Below are positions 63,598-64,000 of a DNA stretch of 64,000 nt, one piece after another. The stretch spans positions 4,464,001 through 4,528,000 of the forward strand of contig NZ_CP022736.1 in assembly GCF_002257565.1 (NCBI RefSeq), given 5' to 3'. The notes under the pieces are model-generated. The model was not told the DNA's origin, made no database searches, and saw only the letters and a program-made list of their open reading frames with translations. A program made the position numbers and the translations under genes. This DNA is from Herbaspirillum sp. meg3. GTDB lineage: Bacteria > Pseudomonadota > Gammaproteobacteria > Burkholderiales > Burkholderiaceae_D. How positions within the stretch are numbered: the stretch's first letter is position 1; each line of letters begins with the position of its first letter.

Positions 63598-64000
63598 TCA
63601 GTCACCGCTGATATCGCGATAACGTCCGAGGCTTTGCGCCAGATGGCGGCTGCATTCCTCGGCATTGCCGATGGTCGGCGACAAGGTTTCCAGCAAACCA
63701 TCGTGCACGCCATATACCAGCGCGTGAACGCTGAGCTCCTGACCACGTTCCCAGGCGTCGGTGACGATGGTAGTGCGGCAGATATTGGCGACTTGCTCCA
63801 ATACGTTCAGTTCGCACAAGCGATCATGCTGGTCGCCTTCGGACATATGGTCGTGGAAACAACCGACGTGCTTTTCATGTACATCCTGCACGTGTTGCAG
63901 CCAGTTGTCGGCCAGACCGACACGACGCTTGGTCAACGCGGCTTGCACGCCGGCGCAACCGTAGTGACCGCAGATGATGATGTGTTTGACCTTCAGCACG
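63598..64000 (-). CDS. can: Beta-class carbonic anhydrase, N-terminus cut by window edge
   Basis: C-terminal 133 residues of a zinc enzyme that interconverts CO2 and bicarbonate. The visible zinc-ligand segment is IIICGHYGCAGVQAAL (His and Cys), followed by NVLEQVANICRT and the C-terminal ELSVHALVYGVHDGLLETL. The first zinc cysteine and the start lie beyond the window. The sequence suits the Can/CynT type. It is convergent with panB, sharing the terminator between them. Confidence 0.94.
   Translation of the reverse strand, partial: VLKVKHIIICGHYGCAGVQAALTKRRVGLADNWLQHVQDVHEKHVGCFHDHMSEGDQHDRLCELNVLEQVANICRTTIVTDAWERGQELSVHALVYGVHDGLLETLSPTIGNAEECSRHLAQSLGRYRDISGD

Overview
This window looks like the chromosome of a betaproteobacterium of the order Burkholderiales, most likely family Oxalobacteraceae (Herbaspirillum / Collimonas / Herminiimonas type). 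The call rests on protein resemblance and on gene orders known from that group: recA-recX-sucC-sucD-TerC-pilin, and purM / AI-2E permease-hda-HAD-pcnB-folK ... deoxynucleoside kinase-panB. Coding density is high. I saw no rRNA, tRNA, insertion sequence, prophage or CRISPR array.

Region 1 (1-16.6 kb) is mostly core metabolism: a glycolytic block on the minus strand (fba, cut by the window edge, pyk, pgk), branched-chain amino-acid export (azlCD) divergent from ilvE, small conserved genes, a BepA-type periplasmic protease divergent from moaC, a type IV pilin, TerC, sucCD and recA-recX with a perfect LexA box upstream of recA.

Region 2 (16.6-29.5 kb) is signalling and transport: a receiver-TPR protein paired with a minimal cytosolic histidine kinase, an orphan SsuA-like binding protein, OsmC, a Tim44-domain membrane protein, a small secreted protein, and a four-gene run made of an OmpR-type regulator, a TctE-like kinase and a two-subunit sodium:solute symporter. 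A chemoreceptor gene follows, preceded by two adjacent perfect palindromes.

Region 3 (29.5-43.1 kb) holds the most unusual system: a split transglutaminase / ATP-grasp / alpha-E / Anbu network. The minus-strand block encodes a transglutaminase, a fused circularly permuted ATP-grasp plus alpha-E protein, and a 1131-residue transglutaminase plus DUF2126 protein. The plus-strand block encodes a stand-alone ATP-grasp, a stand-alone alpha-E protein and the proteasome-like Anbu hydrolase. Between them lie a PHA depolymerase, a GST and a cupin. These families have been predicted from comparative genomics to make and process an unknown peptide or protein tag. The fused ATP-grasp copy lacks the glycine-rich loop and lysine seen in its neighbour, so the two copies probably do different jobs.

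Region 4 (43.2-48.8 kb) is the conserved purM / AI-2E-hda-HAD-pcnB-folK block. Region 5 (48.9-61.1 kb) is an eleven-gene chemotaxis operon on the minus strand, placed between folK and the deoxynucleoside kinase-panB pair that usually follows it. Its order is a membrane protein with a CheZ-like active-site motif, cheY, a STAS protein, cheA, two chemoreceptors, cheW, cheR, cheD, cheB and a receiver-EAL c-di-GMP phosphodiesterase, so it probably links chemosensing to second-messenger output. Region 6 (61.5-64 kb) resumes the core block with a DUF486 protein, the kinase, panB and a beta-carbonic anhydrase cut by the window edge.
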